In this document: piece by piece, positions 42,782-51,025 of the stretch
Layout of the letters: the number at the start of each line of letters is the position of its first letter
How positions within the stretch are numbered: the first letter of the stretch is position 1
Origin: Hoeflea sp. 108
GTDB taxonomy: Bacteria > Pseudomonadota > Alphaproteobacteria > Rhizobiales > Rhizobiaceae
Assembly (NCBI RefSeq): GCF_000372965.1
Contig: NZ_KB890024.1
Coordinates: 4,428,304 to 4,492,303, forward strand
DNA length: 64,000 bases
Direction: 5' to 3'
Notes under the pieces: model-generated
What the model was told of the DNA's origin: nothing
The model's database searches: none
The model's input: only the letters and a program-made list of their open reading frames with translations
Position numbers and translations under genes: made by a program

Positions 42782-42962
42782 GACGGGCACTTTGCTTCGG
42801 CGTGGACCGGCAGGCAAGTACGCCGGCAGGCGCTTCGATGCCACACCCGAAGGTAAAAATAAGATTCAGTCTTTTTTGGTAATTTCCCGTTAGCAATTCC
42901 GACCAGAGGGGTCCGGGGCGAGTCTGCGCTGGGATCCGGGTTTGTTTTGCGTACGGGTACCT

Positions 42963-44051
42963 ATGCGTTTCTCAGCGGCGTCAGCGATCGTTCTCGCCAG
43001 CCTGGCCTTGGCCGGCTGCACCTCGAGCATGGGGCTCAGCGACATCATGTCGTCAGCACCTTCGAAGGAAACGACCGCCTCGGTCACCCGCCCGGCGAGC
43101 CCGGTGCCGCAGATCGAAATCGCTTCGACGGCACCCGTCGTGCCGATGCAGGCCGCAATGGCAGCGCCCGTGCCGCAGGCCAATGTGCTGGTCGCGCCGC
43201 CGTCCGTGCCGGCCGAAATCGTGACCGAAGCGCCGGTCCAGATGGCGATGGCGGCACCGAGGATCGAACTCGACAACATTCCGACGCCCGACACCAAGCC
43301 GATCGCGCTGATCGCGCCGTCCAACCCGATGAAGGCGACGCCCTTTGCGCCGGGCAAGATCTACGGCCGCCGCTTCGGTGACGCCAAGCCGATCAATTTC
43401 GGCCGCACTATGTCGCCCAAGAACTTCGCCGTCCACGGCGTCGACGTCTCGCGCTGGCAGGGCGAGATCGACTGGCCGAAGCTGCGCACACAGGGTGCCA
43501 ACTTCGCCTACATCAAGGCCACCGACGGCGGCGACCATCTCGACCCGATGTTCAAGAAGAACTGGCGCGAGGCCGAGGCAGCCGGCCTGAAGCGCGGCGC
43601 CTATCACTTCTTCTACTGGTGCCGCACCGCCGGCGAGCAGGCCGACTGGTTCATCCGCAACGTGCCCAAGGTCCCGGGCGCGCTCCCGCCGGTCATCGAC
43701 GTCGAATACAATGGCGAATCGAGCTGCAAGCGCCGCCACAGCCCCGAGAAGATCCGCGAAAAGATGCAGGTCTTCATGGACAAGCTGGAGCGCCATTACG
43801 GCCAGCGTCCTGTCATCTACACGGCGCCCGATTTCTACCGCGACAACCTGCGCGGCCACTTCCAGGACTACCCGTTCTGGCTGCGCGCCGTGGCCGAGCC
43901 GCCGTCCAAGGTCTATCCGGGCCGCAACTGGGTGTTCTGGCAGTATTCGGGTTCGGGCCTGTCGCACGGCGTCGACGGCAAGATCGACCTCAACGTCTTC
44001 CGCGGCAGCGAGGCCCAGTGGCACCAGTGGGTGTCGAGGTCGGCAGGCTGA
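42963..44051 (+). CDS. GH25 lysozyme-like lipoprotein
   Basis: A 362-residue exported protein. The signal peptide ends in a lipobox LALAGC with Cys19. A Pro/Ala-rich linker (about 30-140) leads to a glycoside hydrolase 25 domain (about 155-360): VHGVDVSRWQGEIDW, FAYIKATDGG and PPVIDVEYNG carry the catalytic acids. It would cleave peptidoglycan or a similar glycan from the outer or inner membrane surface. It is inserted between the VWA and MoxR genes, on the other strand. Confidence 0.9.
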   Translation: MRFSAASAIVLASLALAGCTSSMGLSDIMSSAPSKETTASVTRPASPVPQIEIASTAPVVPMQAAMAAPVPQANVLVAPPSVPAEIVTEAPVQMAMAAPRIELDNIPTPDTKPIALIAPSNPMKATPFAPGKIYGRRFGDAKPINFGRTMSPKNFAVHGVDVSRWQGEIDWPKLRTQGANFAYIKATDGGDHLDPMFKKNWREAEAAGLKRGAYHFFYWCRTAGEQADWFIRNVPKVPGALPPVIDVEYNGESSCKRRHSPEKIREKMQVFMDKLERHYGQRPVIYTAPDFYRDNLRGHFQDYPFWLRAVAEPPSKVYPGRNWVFWQYSGSGLSHGVDGKIDLNVFRGSEAQWHQWVSRSAG

Positions 44052-44087
44052 ACGGCCGCCCGAAGCGGCTGCATGATGGGCTGAGAA

Positions 44088-44534
44088 CTACAGCAAATCG
44101 TATTCGATGAATCCGGTGCGGCGGGCAACTCGGTCGTAGAGCTTGCGCGCCGTGGCATTGGTCTCGTGGGTCATCCAGTAGACATTGGTGACGCCGAGCT
44201 TGGCCGCTTCCTGTTTCACGGCTTCGATCAGGGCCGCACCGACGCCCTTGCCACGCGCGGCCGGGTCGGAGAACAGATCCTGCAGGTAGCAATTGTTGGC
44301 CTCGGACCAGCCCGAGCGGTGGTAGAGGTAATGCGTCAGCCCCACCGCCTTGCCGTCGACCAACGCGATCAGGCCCTTGGGCTCGAATTCGCTCTCGGTG
44401 AACAGGCGCTTCCAGGCGAGCTCGTAGATATTCTCGGGCAACACAGTGTTGTAGAAATCGAGATAGGCCGTCCACAGGCGGCGCCAATCCTCGTGATCGG
44501 CAAGCTGAAGCGGGCGGATGGTGATGTCGGTCAT
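44088..44534 (-). CDS. GNAT family N-acetyltransferase
   Basis: A 148-residue GNAT with the acetyl-CoA loop DPAARGKGVGAALI (about 92-105) and a WMTHETNATARKLYDRV helix. The substrate is unknown; the pattern is close to amino-acid or diamine acetyltransferases. GGAGGG lies seven bases before ATG 44534; an in-frame extension upstream lacks a site. Confidence 0.9.
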   Translation of the reverse strand: MTDITIRPLQLADHEDWRRLWTAYLDFYNTVLPENIYELAWKRLFTESEFEPKGLIALVDGKAVGLTHYLYHRSGWSEANNCYLQDLFSDPAARGKGVGAALIEAVKQEAAKLGVTNVYWMTHETNATARKLYDRVARRTGFIEYDLL

Positions 44535-44962
44535 GGCGTTGCCCTCCGTGAATGGATTGATTGCGCGGCAAACTGCCTGAGCATTGTCGAGCGGCCAACG
44601 GTCCACAGCGCGGGAATGGATTGGCCGGAGGGGCGCGCGGGTCGGCAAATCTATGCGAGGACGGGGCCTACCCCTAACCCCTCCCCACAAGGGGGGAATC
44701 GTGAGGCGCCTCGCCCAGACTTCAATCACCTACTTGGCGCCAATCTCAATCACCATGGGTCGGAGAGCGCTAACCTCGTCCACCTCCTCCTTGTGGGGAG
44801 GGTTAGGGGTGGGGGTGCCTTCGCATGCATGTTGTCAGGGGCTAACGGAGGCCAGACGCGCAAGCCGGGCATTGACGCTCCCCTGCCCTCCGCTATGGCT
44901 CCGGGCGTTCGTCGCTTGAAAAGCCAAATCGTTGGCTTTTCGTCCGCTGTGCGGACCGCTCC
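44535..44962. other. 428-base intergenic region with MITE-like repeat
   Basis: No gene was supported. The centre holds a long inverted repeat (44668-44815). The right third has a short hairpin, AAAAGCCAA-ATCG-TTGGCTTTT, at about 44919-44940. Confidence 0.6.
44668..44815. repeat. MITE-like element with about 29-base inverted ends
   Basis: The left end, rich in CCCCTAACCCCTCCCCACAA (44672-44691), is the inverse of the right end TTGTGGGGAGGGTTAGGGG (44791-44809). The interior is about 90 bases and non-coding. No target-site duplication is obvious. This sequence type is widespread between genes in Mesorhizobium-like genomes. Confidence 0.8.
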
Positions 44963-45802
44963 TCACCCCTGCCTTCTGGCCATGAACGCCAGCCGTTCGA
45001 ACAGATGCACATCCTGCTCGTTCTTGAGCAGCGCGCCGTGCAGATTGGGCAGCGCATTCTTGGGGTCGGCGCGCAGGTCTTCGGGCGCGACGTCGTCGGC
45101 GACCAGCAGGCGGATCCAGTCGAGTGCTTCCGAGGTCGACGGTTTCTTCTTGAGCCCAGGCACCTCGCGGATCTCGTAGAACTGGGTCAGTGCGGCACGC
45201 ACCAGGTTCTGCTTGATGCCGGGATAGTGCACCTCGACGATCTTGTGCAGCGTCTCGACGTCAGGGAAACGGATGTAGTGGAAGAAGCAGCGCCGCAGGA
45301 AGGCGTCGGGCAGCTCTTTTTCGTTGTTCGAGGTGATGATGACGATCGGGCGGACATCGGCCTTGATCGTTTCGCCGGTTTCGTAGACGAAGAACTCCAT
45401 ACGATCGAGTTCCTGCAAGAGATCATTGGGGAACTCGATGTCGGCCTTGTCGATCTCGTCGATCAGCAGAACGACCTTGTTGCCGGCGGCAAACGCATCC
45501 CACAGCTTGCCGCGCTTGATGTAGTTCCTGATGTCGTTGAAACGGCCATCGCCGAGCTGGCTGTCGCGCAGGCGCGACACGGCGTCATACTCGTAGAGAC
45601 CCTGCTGCGCCTTGGTGGTGGACTTGACGTTCCATTCGATCATTTCGAGGCCGAGGCCTGCCGCCACCTGGCGGGCCAGTTCGGTCTTGCCGGTGCCCGG
45701 CTCGCCCTTGACCAGCAGTGGCCGCTCCAGCGCGATCGCCGCGTTGACCGCCACCATCAGATCCTTGTCGGCGACATAGGCCGACGTTCCTTCAAAGCGC
45801 AT
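44963..45802 (-). CDS. MoxR-family AAA+ ATPase
   Basis: A 279-residue AAA+ ATPase. Walker A is GEPGTGKT at 33-40, Walker B VVLLIDEIDKAD near 110-121, sensor 1 VIITSNNEKELPDAFLRRC. MoxR ATPases act as chaperones with VWA proteins. The best partner in the window is the VWA gene at 41591-42781 on the same strand. MRFEGT is the usual MoxR beginning, and no alternative start is needed. Confidence 0.92.
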   Translation of the reverse strand: MRFEGTSAYVADKDLMVAVNAAIALERPLLVKGEPGTGKTELARQVAAGLGLEMIEWNVKSTTKAQQGLYEYDAVSRLRDSQLGDGRFNDIRNYIKRGKLWDAFAAGNKVVLLIDEIDKADIEFPNDLLQELDRMEFFVYETGETIKADVRPIVIITSNNEKELPDAFLRRCFFHYIRFPDVETLHKIVEVHYPGIKQNLVRAALTQFYEIREVPGLKKKPSTSEALDWIRLLVADDVAPEDLRADPKNALPNLHGALLKNEQDVHLFERLAFMARRQG

Positions 45803-45938
45803 GCGAATTCCTCATAATTTCTGCCGCGACCCTAAGGAGCAGGGCAAGTAGGCGCAAGCCTGACGGGCAGCGCCTGAAACCCTGGCGTTGCGACAACGTG
45901 TCTCCCTGCGGACAGTACAGATGATGATGGGTGGCAAG

Positions 45939-46418
45939 ATGTCGGCATGGCCGGAAAAGAGATGTCTGCAAGCGATCGTCACCGTCCTCGCAATCACCCC
46001 TGTCCTGGTCGGGCTGGCTGGTGTGGTCATCGGCCCGGTCTTTCTCCATGTTCGGCGACCATGGCCAGTCGACCTCGATAGCCACTTTCGCTTCCTGTCC
46101 GGAATATTCCTTGTCATCGGCATCGCCTGGTTCACATGCGTGCCTGCGATCGAGGCAAAGACGACGCGGTTTCGTTTTCTCGCCCTTTTGACCTTCTGTG
46201 GCGGGCTCGCGCGGCTGTTGTCTTTGATCGCCTCGGGCACTCCTTCAGCGGGACATCTTGCCGGCCTGTCGGTCGAACTGATCGCGGTGCCGCTGCTGGT
46301 CATCTGGCAGCAAAGAATTGCGCCATCCCTTTCTCCCCTAGTGGGAGAAGCAGGTTGCGACCTGCCCGCAAATATCATTGCCCGAACCGCCGCATTGCCA
46401 TGGCGCATCGCGGCATGA
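45939..46418 (+). CDS. DUF4345-like small membrane protein
   Basis: A 159-residue protein with four hydrophobic segments (about 10-35, 52-72, 75-95 and 103-125). The GLAGVVIGP and HFRFLSGIFL patterns match DUF4345. ATG 45939 is preferred, since the first helix follows directly; ATGs at 45921-45927 are possible. The last 30 residues are read through a short TTTCTCCC...GGGAGAA repeat and look unlike a conserved tail. Function unknown. Confidence 0.7.
   Translation: MSAWPEKRCLQAIVTVLAITPVLVGLAGVVIGPVFLHVRRPWPVDLDSHFRFLSGIFLVIGIAWFTCVPAIEAKTTRFRFLALLTFCGGLARLLSLIASGTPSAGHLAGLSVELIAVPLLVIWQQRIAPSLSPLVGEAGCDLPANIIARTAALPWRIAA
46326..46362. repeat. short inverted repeats TTCTCCC/GGGAGAA and GCAGGT/ACCTGC
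   Basis: Two adjacent hairpins lie inside the 3' end of the DUF4345-like reading frame. They look like a small dispersed repeat or terminator that has been read into the gene. Confidence 0.5.
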
Positions 46419-46469
46419 GCGCCTATATTGGCAGCGACGGTCTGCGCCTCGCGGCAGGAGAGCATTTTC

Positions 46470-46643
46470 CCCGGGGCCTTAACGATCCTTAGGGAGCTGT
46501 CCCTGGGAAGACCCGTGGGTCTTTTCACACGGCGCCCACCTACTTTGTAGGTCTCCGGGATCGACTTCTTCACCGGTTGTGTGGATCGTCACCTCCCTAT
46601 CAGGATAAAACCTGCCCACCCGACGCCAGGAAGCGTCGGTTTC
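46470..46643 (+). ncRNA. ssrS: structured RNA upstream of fthC, probably 6S RNA
   Basis: The region folds into an outer helix ACGATCC (46482-46488)/GGATCGT (46583-46589) enclosing hairpins AGGGA-GCTG-TCCCT, AAGACCC-GT-GGGTCTT and ACCTAC-TTT-GTAGGT, and ends with a terminator CCGACGC-CAGGAA-GCGTCGGTTT. It lies immediately before the 5-formyltetrahydrofolate cyclo-ligase gene, the classic place of 6S RNA, and contains the GTCCCTG and hairpin-in-3'-strand features I associate with 6S. 6S RNA mimics an open promoter and binds sigma-70 RNA polymerase. The ends are approximate, and the identity rests on context and structure. Confidence 0.62.
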
Positions 46644-46705
46644 TGCGTTGCCGTAGCGACAAATGATATGCAACACACTGGCGACGACAGGAGAATGGGC
46701 CAGGC

Positions 46706-47290
46706 ATGACTTCCCATCGCGAGATCAAGAAGCAGCTGCGCAAGGAAGCGCTGGCCCGGCGTGATGCGCTCGACGAGTTCTGGCGCATCGAGGCCTCGCT
46801 GGAGATGGCCGAGACGGCGCGCGACAACATCCAGTTCGAGCCCGGCACCATCGTCTCCGGCTTCTGGCCGATGCGTTCGGAGGTTGATGTCAGGCCGATG
46901 ATGTTCGCCCTGCGCGAACACGGCGCCCGCCTCTGCCTGCCGGCCATCCTCGACAAGCACACAATCGTCTTTCGCGAGCTGGTGCGCGGCGCACCTATGG
47001 TCGACATGGGGTTCGGCACCGTCGGCCCGCATGAGGAAGCCGAGGTGTTGGACCCTGAGATCATGTTGGTGCCGCTGGCCGCCTTCGATGCGCGCGGCCA
47101 CCGCATCGGTTATGGCGCGGGCTATTACGACCGGGCGATCGCCAAGCTGCAGGACAAGGGCATCGAGCCAAGACTGATCGGCATCGCCTTCGACTGCCAG
47201 GAGGTCGAGCGCGTTCCGGACGAGAACCACGACGTCATCATCCCCGAAATCCTGACGGAGAGCGGGCTGCGCCGGTTCGAGCCGTCGTGA
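46706..47290 (+). CDS. fthC: 5-formyltetrahydrofolate cyclo-ligase
   Basis: A 194-residue YgfA/MTHFS enzyme: KKQLRKEALARRDAL at the start, FWPMRSEVDVRP, and the ATP/folate loop FDARGHRIGYGAGYYDRAI. It converts 5-formyl-THF to 5,10-methenyl-THF with ATP. The preceding structured RNA makes the usual 6S-fthC pair. A YmdB-type gene follows. Confidence 0.95.
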   Translation: MTSHREIKKQLRKEALARRDALDEFWRIEASLEMAETARDNIQFEPGTIVSGFWPMRSEVDVRPMMFALREHGARLCLPAILDKHTIVFRELVRGAPMVDMGFGTVGPHEEAEVLDPEIMLVPLAAFDARGHRIGYGAGYYDRAIAKLQDKGIEPRLIGIAFDCQEVERVPDENHDVIIPEILTESGLRRFEPS

Positions 47291-47377
47291 GGTGATCGGC
47301 CGGCGCTGATCGGCTCGGGGCAAATTCGGCAGCGTCCACTTGCATGATTTCGCAATGGCCCTGTAGAAGCATTTTTC

Positions 47378-48202
47378 ATGAGACTTCTTTTTCTAGGCGA
47401 CATGGTGGGCAAGGCTGGCCGCACAGCGGTTTGGCAGCAGTTGCCCGGCCTGATTTCGGATTTCCGGCTCGATTTCGTCATCGTCAACGGCGAGAACGCC
47501 GCCGGCGGCTTCGGCATCACCGAGGAAATCTTCCGCGAGACCATCAATGCCGGCGCCGATGTGGTGACCACGGGCAATCACGTCTGGGATCAGCGCGAGG
47601 CGCTTGGCTTTGCCCCGCGCGAGGAGCGCTTCCTGCGTCCGGCGAATTTTCCGAAGGGCACGCCGGGTCGCGGATCGGGTCTCTACATTGCGAAAAACGG
47701 CGCCCGCGTTCTGGTGTCCAACATCATGGGCCGGGTGTTCATGCATCCCGAACTCGACGATCCGTTCCAGGCCGGCGAACGCGAGCTGGCGGCCTGCCCG
47801 CTGGGCGAACAGGCCGATGCCGTGGTGATCGACTTCCACGCCGAGGCGACGAGCGAAAAGATGTGCTTCGCCCATTTCGTCGACGGCCGCGCCAGCCTCG
47901 TGGTCGGCACCCATACGCACCAGCCGACGGCGGATCACCAGATCCTCAATGGCGGCACGGCCTACCTTACCGATGCCGGCATGTGCGGCGACTACGATTC
48001 CTCGCTCGGCATGGACAAGGAAGAGCCGCTGAACCGCTTCCTGTCCAAGGTGCCCAAGGGCCGCTTCGAGGCGGCCAACGGGCCAGCCACCATCTGCGGT
48101 GTCGGCGTCGACATCTCCGACCGCACCGGCCTTGCCGAGCGGGTTGCGCCATTGCGTCGCGGCCCCCGGCTCGAAGAAACCGTACCCTCCTTCTGGTCCT
48201 GA
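47378..48202 (+). CDS. YmdB/TIGR00282-type metallophosphoesterase
   Basis: A 274-residue phosphodiesterase: LFLGDMVGKAGR, VNGENAAGGFG, TGNHVWDQ, IDFHAEATSEK and GTHTHQPTAD carry the di-metal ligands (Asp, Glu, Asn, His). Relatives hydrolyse 2',3'- or 3',5'-cyclic nucleotides; Bacillus YmdB controls a switch between motility and biofilm. Next to fthC in many alphaproteobacteria. Confidence 0.93.
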   Translation: MRLLFLGDMVGKAGRTAVWQQLPGLISDFRLDFVIVNGENAAGGFGITEEIFRETINAGADVVTTGNHVWDQREALGFAPREERFLRPANFPKGTPGRGSGLYIAKNGARVLVSNIMGRVFMHPELDDPFQAGERELAACPLGEQADAVVIDFHAEATSEKMCFAHFVDGRASLVVGTHTHQPTADHQILNGGTAYLTDAGMCGDYDSSLGMDKEEPLNRFLSKVPKGRFEAANGPATICGVGVDISDRTGLAERVAPLRRGPRLEETVPSFWS

Positions 48203-48363
48203 CATTGACGAGGGGCCAGTGGACACCTACTTGCCCGCCGCACGTCAGCAAATGTTAGAGCGCGACGCATCCTTTTGGACGCGCCGTGCATTGGCATGGC
48301 TGACACATGAAAGAGCGGCCGCCGGCCGCTCGAAACGTATCTAGAAGAACAACGGGGACACTT

Positions 48364-49122
48364 ATGATCGAATTTCTGGCGCCGTATTTCGGCTTCATCA
48401 ACGATCCGACCGCCTGGGTGGCGTTGCTGACCCTGATCGCGCTCGAGGTTGTGCTCGGCATCGACAATCTGATCTTCATCTCGATCCTCACCAACAAGCT
48501 GCCCGAAGAACAGCGGCGCCCGGCTCGCCGCCTCGGCATCGGCGCCGCATTGATCATGCGCCTGCTGCTGCTCGCCACCATCTCCTTCATCGTGGCGCTC
48601 AAGGAGCCGATCTTCGAGGCCTTCGGCCACGGCTTCTCCTGGCGAGACCTGATCCTGATCGCCGGCGGCCTGTTCCTGGTGTGGAAGGCGACCAAGGAAA
48701 TCCACCACTCGGTCGATCCGGAAGACCACAAGGACGAGATCGTATCGCGCACGCTGCAGCTGTCGCTGGGCGCTGCGATCTTCCAGATCCTGCTGCTGGA
48801 CCTCGTCTTCTCGGTCGACTCGATCATCACCGCTGTCGGCATGACCGACGAGATCGGCATCATGTACATCGCCGTGATCGTTGCCGTGACGGTGATGTTG
48901 CTGGCCGCAACGCCGCTTGCCAACTTCATCGAAAAAAACCCGACCATCGTCATGCTGGCGCTGGGCTTCCTGTTGATGATCGGCATGACGCTGATTGCCG
49001 ACGGCTTCGGCTACCATGTGCCCAAGGGCTACATCTACGCCGCCATGGGCTTCTCGGCGCTGGTCGAAGGCCTCAACATGCTGCAGCGCAAGCGCTCCAG
49101 GAAAAGCGGTGGCGGCCACTGA
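48364..49122 (+). CDS. TerC family membrane protein (YgdQ/YoaE type)
   Basis: A 252-residue membrane protein with seven hydrophobic segments. The TerC acidic motifs are LGIDNLIFIS (about 31-40) and FSVDSIITAVG (about 154-164). This is a different branch from the TerC protein at 33698. It is probably a divalent-cation (Mn) transporter or a partner of one. ATG 48364 is preferred; an upstream in-frame start would add a basic 19-residue stretch. Confidence 0.92.
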   Translation: MIEFLAPYFGFINDPTAWVALLTLIALEVVLGIDNLIFISILTNKLPEEQRRPARRLGIGAALIMRLLLLATISFIVALKEPIFEAFGHGFSWRDLILIAGGLFLVWKATKEIHHSVDPEDHKDEIVSRTLQLSLGAAIFQILLLDLVFSVDSIITAVGMTDEIGIMYIAVIVAVTVMLLAATPLANFIEKNPTIVMLALGFLLMIGMTLIADGFGYHVPKGYIYAAMGFSALVEGLNMLQRKRSRKSGGGH

Positions 49123-49150
49123 CGGCCACGACGACCGACAAACGAGACGA

Positions 49151-49177
49151 ACGGCGGGCAAAATGCCCGCCGTTTTC
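49151..49177 (+). terminator. rho-independent terminator after TerC gene
   Basis: ACGGCGGGC-AAAAT-GCCCGCCGTTTTC: nine GC-rich pairs with a short U tract, 29 bases past the stop. Confidence 0.9.
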
Positions 49178-49359
49178 GTTTGCGCGCCGATGTCGAGACA
49201 CTCGATTGTGCGCTATGATCTGATTCTGGCGCGGCCCACGCCTCCCCCCTCCAACGGGAAAGTACTGATCGTGCAGGGTGCCTTGGTCACCGAACCATCT
49301 GTTCGAGCGCTTGCATAAGGAGGGGTTGCGACGACTGCTCGTATCTGGAGGTTCGCTGC

Positions 49360-50070
49360 ATGAAACTGTCCGCACCCATACCCATGCTGAAGCGCAGGGC
49401 CAGGCTTCTCGCCCGGACCGACAATCTCCCGCTGCATCAGGCCCTCGACCGCATAGCGGCGGCTGAAGGCTTTGGCGCGTGGAGCCTCCTTGCCGCCACA
49501 TCGGCTGCTGCCCGGCCTGCCGGCATGCTGTTTGCCCGCCTGGCAGCCGGCGACATGGTGTTGCTCGGCGCACGACCGCGTCAAGGCAAGACGCTGATGG
49601 GCCTGGAGCTTGCCGCTGAGGCGATGAAGGCAGGCCGGCGCGCCACCTTCTTCACGCTGGAGTACACCGAAAGGGAGGTGTTGGACCGGTTCCGCGCCAT
49701 CGGCGCTGATCCGGCGCAGTTTGGCAACCTGTTCGAACTCGACAATTCCGACATGATCAACGCCGAGCATATCGCCAGGCGGATGGCGGCAGCGCCCCGC
49801 GGAAGCGTGGTGGTGGTCGACTATCTGCAGCTGCTCGACCAGAAGCGCGAGAACCCGGCGCTGATGGATCAAGTGCGGACGTTGAGGTCACTGGCGCGCG
49901 CCAAGGGGCTGATCGTCGTCATGATCTCGCAGATCGACCGCGCCTACGACCCCTCGACGAAGGCGGTTCCCGATCTCCGCGACGTCAGGCTGCCCAACCC
50001 GCTCGACCTCAGGCTGTTCGACAAGGCGTGTTTCCTGAACCAGGGCGAGATGCGGTTTCACTCGGTCTGA
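49360..50070 (+). CDS. stand-alone DnaB-like RecA-core protein
   Basis: A 236-residue P-loop protein. Walker A is GARPRQGKT (70-78), the catalytic Glu lies in TLEYTE (E101), Walker B is VVVVDYLQLLD (149-160), and an ISQIDR sensor follows, all as in the C-terminal domain of DnaB helicase. The DnaB N-terminal domain is missing. Instead, residues 10-45 form a short helical module, RLLARTDNLPLHQALDRIAAAE cut across a GFGAWSLL ending, which resembles the small N-terminal motif of glyoxalase-superfamily-related proteins. The function is unknown; a DNA or nucleoprotein motor is possible. GGAGG lies eight bases before the ATG. Confidence 0.82.
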   Translation: MKLSAPIPMLKRRARLLARTDNLPLHQALDRIAAAEGFGAWSLLAATSAAARPAGMLFARLAAGDMVLLGARPRQGKTLMGLELAAEAMKAGRRATFFTLEYTEREVLDRFRAIGADPAQFGNLFELDNSDMINAEHIARRMAAAPRGSVVVVDYLQLLDQKRENPALMDQVRTLRSLARAKGLIVVMISQIDRAYDPSTKAVPDLRDVRLPNPLDLRLFDKACFLNQGEMRFHSV

Positions 50071-50113
50071 CGAAATCGGGCGGCGGGTTGCCCGCCGCCC
50101 GATACGGGCATGC

Positions 50114-50491
50114 CTACCAGGCGTCGGGCTCGCGCACCATGTGCACGATGTTGGCCGGGTTCATGATCCAGCCGCCGCGGAAGCTTTCGCCGAGCGGCTC
50201 GATCGGGTCGCAACGCACGGCACCCGCATCGCCAAGGTGCTTGAGCGTGCCGGCGGAATCGGGCGTGAACAGCTCCAGCCAGACCTCGGCCTGGCTCATG
50301 GTCGGCGCCTCATCGATCCAGAGCTGGTTCGGGCCAAGCTTGAAGCCGACCGCAGGCGCCTTCTCCGGGATGCCTTCGAGGCCAACCACGTCACGGTAAA
50401 AGGCGATGGTCGCCTCGTATTGGTGACTGGGCACTTTCATGGCGATGTTGATGCCGCCTTCGATCTTGGTCGTCACTGTCTCAGCCTTCAC
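50114..50491 (-). CDS. VOC family protein
   Basis: A 125-residue single VOC (glyoxalase-like) domain: INIAMKVPSHQYEATIAFYRD, NQLWIDEAP, WLELFTPD. The GTG at 50491 overlaps the stop of the SRPBCC gene (GTGA), which explains the start; a GTG at 50476 is an alternative. Metal ligands are not all recognisable. It is translated together with the SRPBCC protein and is probably controlled by the divergent ArsR regulator. Confidence 0.82.
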   Translation of the reverse strand: MKAETVTTKIEGGINIAMKVPSHQYEATIAFYRDVVGLEGIPEKAPAVGFKLGPNQLWIDEAPTMSQAEVWLELFTPDSAGTLKHLGDAGAVRCDPIEPLGESFRGGWIMNPANIVHMVREPDAW

Positions 50492-50973
50492 TTGCGTTCG
50501 CTTGTCGTTGGCAGTTCGCCGCGCATCTCGGAGGGGTAAAAACCCTCGCGCAGGTTGATGCCGTATTCGAGCCACGCCTTCATGGCCGACAGCATCTCGG
50601 CCCAGCCTTCGCAATTGCCGTAGGACGCCTTGCGGCCGACCGCGTCCTCGACCCAGCCGGACTCACCGATGGTAACGAAGGTCGAGCCGTCCTCGAGCAC
50701 CTCGAAGCCCATCTCGATCCTGGTCTTGTAGGCCGGCTGGCCCTCGGTCACCTCGGCGTCCCAGCGCAGCACGATGCGCTTGTCCAGCTCGATCTCCTGC
50801 ACCTCGACCGGCACGGAGCCCCACCAGGTAACGGTGGTGCCGGCGACCAGCGGCGCGCTGGCGCCACGTATAGTGGTGAAGTAGGCGCTGAGCTTCGTCG
50901 GGTTGACGACCGCGTCGAACACCTCGTGGACGGGCTTGGCGATACGCCCCGAAACCTTGAACCCCAAGGACAT
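50488..50973 (-). CDS. SRPBCC (AHSA1-like) protein
   Basis: A 161-residue START-like/AHSA1 domain: AKPVHEVFDAVVNPTKLSAYF at the front and AMKAWLEYGINLREG at the end. Such proteins bind hydrophobic ligands or act as co-chaperone-like stress proteins. AGGAGG lies six bases before the ATG. It is divergent from an ArsR gene, the very common ArsR-SRPBCC arrangement. Confidence 0.9.
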   Translation of the reverse strand: MSLGFKVSGRIAKPVHEVFDAVVNPTKLSAYFTTIRGASAPLVAGTTVTWWGSVPVEVQEIELDKRIVLRWDAEVTEGQPAYKTRIEMGFEVLEDGSTFVTIGESGWVEDAVGRKASYGNCEGWAEMLSAMKAWLEYGINLREGFYPSEMRGELPTTSERK

Positions 50974-51007
50974 TTTGAACCTCCTGTACTTGCACTTGGC
51001 GATAATG

Positions 51008-51025
51008 TGTTATAAAAACATAACA
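51008..51025. promoter_or_regulatory. operator TGTTAT-N6-ATAACA over the ArsR start
   Basis: A perfect six-base dyad that overlaps a TATAAA -10 element (51011-51016; -35 TTGCAC at 50990-50995, spacer 15) and reaches the A of the ArsR ATG. It is well placed for autorepression and for control of the divergent SRPBCC-VOC operon. Confidence 0.7.

Noticed and set aside
41594..42856. Plus-strand open frame of 420 codons opposite the VWA gene
   Set aside because: It mirrors the VWA gene exactly and shows shadow composition.
48203..48363. Possible riboswitch before the second TerC gene
   Set aside because: The region holds a short GAGCGGCCGCCGGCCGCTC hairpin and repeat-like sequence, but nothing resembling a metal-sensing aptamer.
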